62,000 nt of DNA, taken from positions 18,387 to 80,386 of the forward strand of contig NW_019775047.1 in the NCBI RefSeq assembly GCF_001039355.2, written 5' to 3'. The notes beneath the pieces are model-generated. The model had not been told where the DNA came from, searched no databases, and was given only the letters and a program-made list of their open reading frames with translations. This DNA comes from Lingula anatina. Lineage: Eukaryota; Brachiopoda; Lingulata; Lingulida; Lingulidae. Shown piece after piece: positions 60,481-62,000 of this stretch (positions are counted from its first letter, which is position 1; each line of letters starts with the position of its first letter). Made by a program: the position numbers and the translations under genes.

Positions 60481-61638
60481 GACTTGTTTGGAATAGAAGC
60501 AGCAATATAAAAGATACCAGCACCAGAATTCCCACCAGGTATGATGGTTTCATTGGGATGTTGAACAACTTTGCCTAGAAATTAGTAAAACAAAAGTTTT
60601 ATAAACAGTCAACAAATGAAGTATACATTAATCCAATGCACGCATACATAATAATAAAGTAAGAAGCATGACATAAAGTTGACACTAATAAAAGCTTTGT
60701 CTTGTAAATAAAATGTGACAAAATTTAAGAATAATTAAATTGCAGACTATATCTAATGAAATGACACTGGGACAAGCAAGTACTTACAATTTATGAATGT
60801 CTCATTTTTATAGTAAAAAAATAAGGCAATAAAAAGTCAAGACCTGTATAACTATACACTAGAACCTTTTTATTTAAGTAAAATCAGTACGTGTTAGCAA
60901 CTGAATATTATCACTTAAAAAAAAACTGAATATTACGACAGAAAAAAACAAAAAAACAAAATAATAATAAAAGTGCTAGAATGTTAGATTCTGTCTTACC
61001 CTTAATCTTGTATTAGAAATGAATAAGAGGAAGGAATCCAAATCCAGCTGGGAATTGTTCTGGTAGCCAAACACCCTGGTTTCCAAGGCTATCTGTTTGA
61101 ACTTGGAGCAGGTGGCATTTATTCTGGCAGCCTGTAGGCAAAAGTTACAAGCAAAACAGATTGGAAAGTGAAGTATACAAAGAGAAATGATCTTAACACA
61201 AGCAGTGACAATCATTCTTGATTGCTTTTCTCAACATAAACCTAAGAAGACTATAAGGCCGGGAGTCAGCTTTTCAGAGACAATTCATGCCAAATACTTC
61301 ATTTTAATATGAGTTTGATTTAGAAGTATATGCATACAATATAAGGATGACACAGGCAGAATAACTGTATATTAGATTGCCAGTAATTTTGATTTCACCA
61401 CTTCTTACTGTAAAGTTGAACATTATGTTTTGTAAAATAAATTGTCAAATAATACATATACCCCTGAGGAAAGCTTAATAGGAGAGAAAGAGAGGTGTGT
61501 GTATGAGAGAGAGAGAGAGAGATAGTTATACCTGAATCATAGGGAAAAGTAGCATGGCTGCCCAGACACATGGAAAGATACTCCTGTAGACCCATACCCA
61601 TGTCTGATCATCATGGTTCAATATCAGGATACACAGAC
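60452..61638 (-). CDS. Second receptor-like (GRL-type) paralogue, last three exons; 5' part outside the window
   Basis: Minus-strand exons: 61638-61532 (starts in phase 1), 61131-61000 and 60574-60452. They align exon for exon with exons 11-13 of the plus-strand gene at 56694-57821, with the same phases. The last helices are near identical in pattern: DLDSFLLFISNTRLRAKLFN against ELDSFLMFTSTLDMRAKMFG, and SYLVGILVLVSFILLLLFQ against SYVFGIVVLIALILLLLFQ. The C terminus differs (LIGPGGQIF) because it is encoded by the first unit of the minisatellite. No further exon was found between 61638 and 62000, so the rest lies beyond the window. Tail-to-tail orientation suggests an inverted local duplication. 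Confidence 0.87.
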
Positions 61639-62000
61639 CTAGAATGAGAGAATAGGAAACCTGGTCAATTATCTCAAGCTTACATAATTTTTGTTAAAGA
61701 GGCCACAAATGCCAGTCAAAACATTACATAAGATTGCTAAATTAATTATCTTTTTGAATATAGATATGAATAGGTAAAACAAACTAGTTTGTCCATGTTT
61801 TCAATAGAAAATAAAAAGGCTGGACTTGATTTGCACAAAAAAGCAACAAATGTCATTTCAATATCACTGAAGTAAAAAAAAAACATTGATTTAAAAGGGA
61901 TAACATAAAAACTATGAATATAAAACTACAATACTTGTTAATGAAAAACAATACACCTGATATATATTGGTAATTACACACAAACTCATATCATTACAAA
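61639..62000. other. Intron of the second receptor-like gene
   Basis: AT-rich with no coding exon visible. It is inferred to be intron because the exon at 61638 begins in phase 1 after an acceptor (TCTCATTCTAG). Confidence 0.6.

Noticed and set aside
1-62000. tRNA, rRNA, CRISPR arrays, operons and bacterial signals
   Set aside because: None was recognised. The window is eukaryotic, and the tandem repeats are microsatellites, a minisatellite or coding heptads. A tRNA scan could still reveal a gene that cannot be seen by eye.

Overview
This is a eukaryotic (animal) window: AT-rich DNA with many short exons bounded by GT/AG splice sites, microsatellites, miniature inverted-repeat elements, and metazoan families such as a Na+/K+-ATPase beta subunit, a KIF28-type kinesin, EMC5/MMGT1 and VMO1. 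An invertebrate is most likely and a lophotrochozoan (for example a mollusc) is my best guess, but the sequence alone does not prove the phylum. It is a draft assembly: there is a 63-base N run at 42237-42299 and single Ns at 29875, 34146 and 51592. I rebuilt the genes by hand from reading frames, splice-site phase and family similarity.

Layout. Positions 3015-9017 (+) hold a complete six-exon Na+/K+-ATPase beta subunit. Positions 10190-19289 (-) hold a 13-exon gene for a roughly 1,380-residue protein I do not recognise. It has an acylation-type N terminus, a GYGQQQG low-complexity repeat and a long helical coiled-coil tail, and it carries one apparent 1-base frameshift. Positions 22243-35158 (+) hold a complete KIF28/KLP-6-type kinesin whose first intron is an AT-AC (U12-type) intron. 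An exact 1,655-bp duplication inside this gene looks like an unmerged contig overlap. Positions 37003-37689 (-) hold two exons of a VMO1-like secreted protein. Positions 42144-45666 (+) hold a four-pass membrane protein partly hidden by the N gap. Positions 47160-47918 (+) hold an intronless NAT8-like membrane acetyltransferase. Positions 48901-50521 (-) hold EMC5/MMGT1. Positions 50810-57821 (+) hold a 13-exon multi-pass membrane protein resembling gustatory-receptor-like (GRL) proteins. Positions 60452-61638 (-) hold the last three exons of a paralogue of that gene in tail-to-tail orientation; it continues past the right edge.

EMC5 and the first receptor-like gene are divergent with start codons 288 bp apart, so they may share a promoter. 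The other neighbours show no functional linkage, which is normal for an animal genome. Introns and intergenic DNA are full of short palindromic elements. I distinguish at least six families, including one nested insertion whose pre-insertion site can be read from sister copies. The strongest points for a second look are the AT-AC kinesin intron, the two receptor-like paralogues (one ending inside a minisatellite), the unrecognised scaffold-like protein, the nested TTAA element and the artefactual duplication in the kinesin gene.
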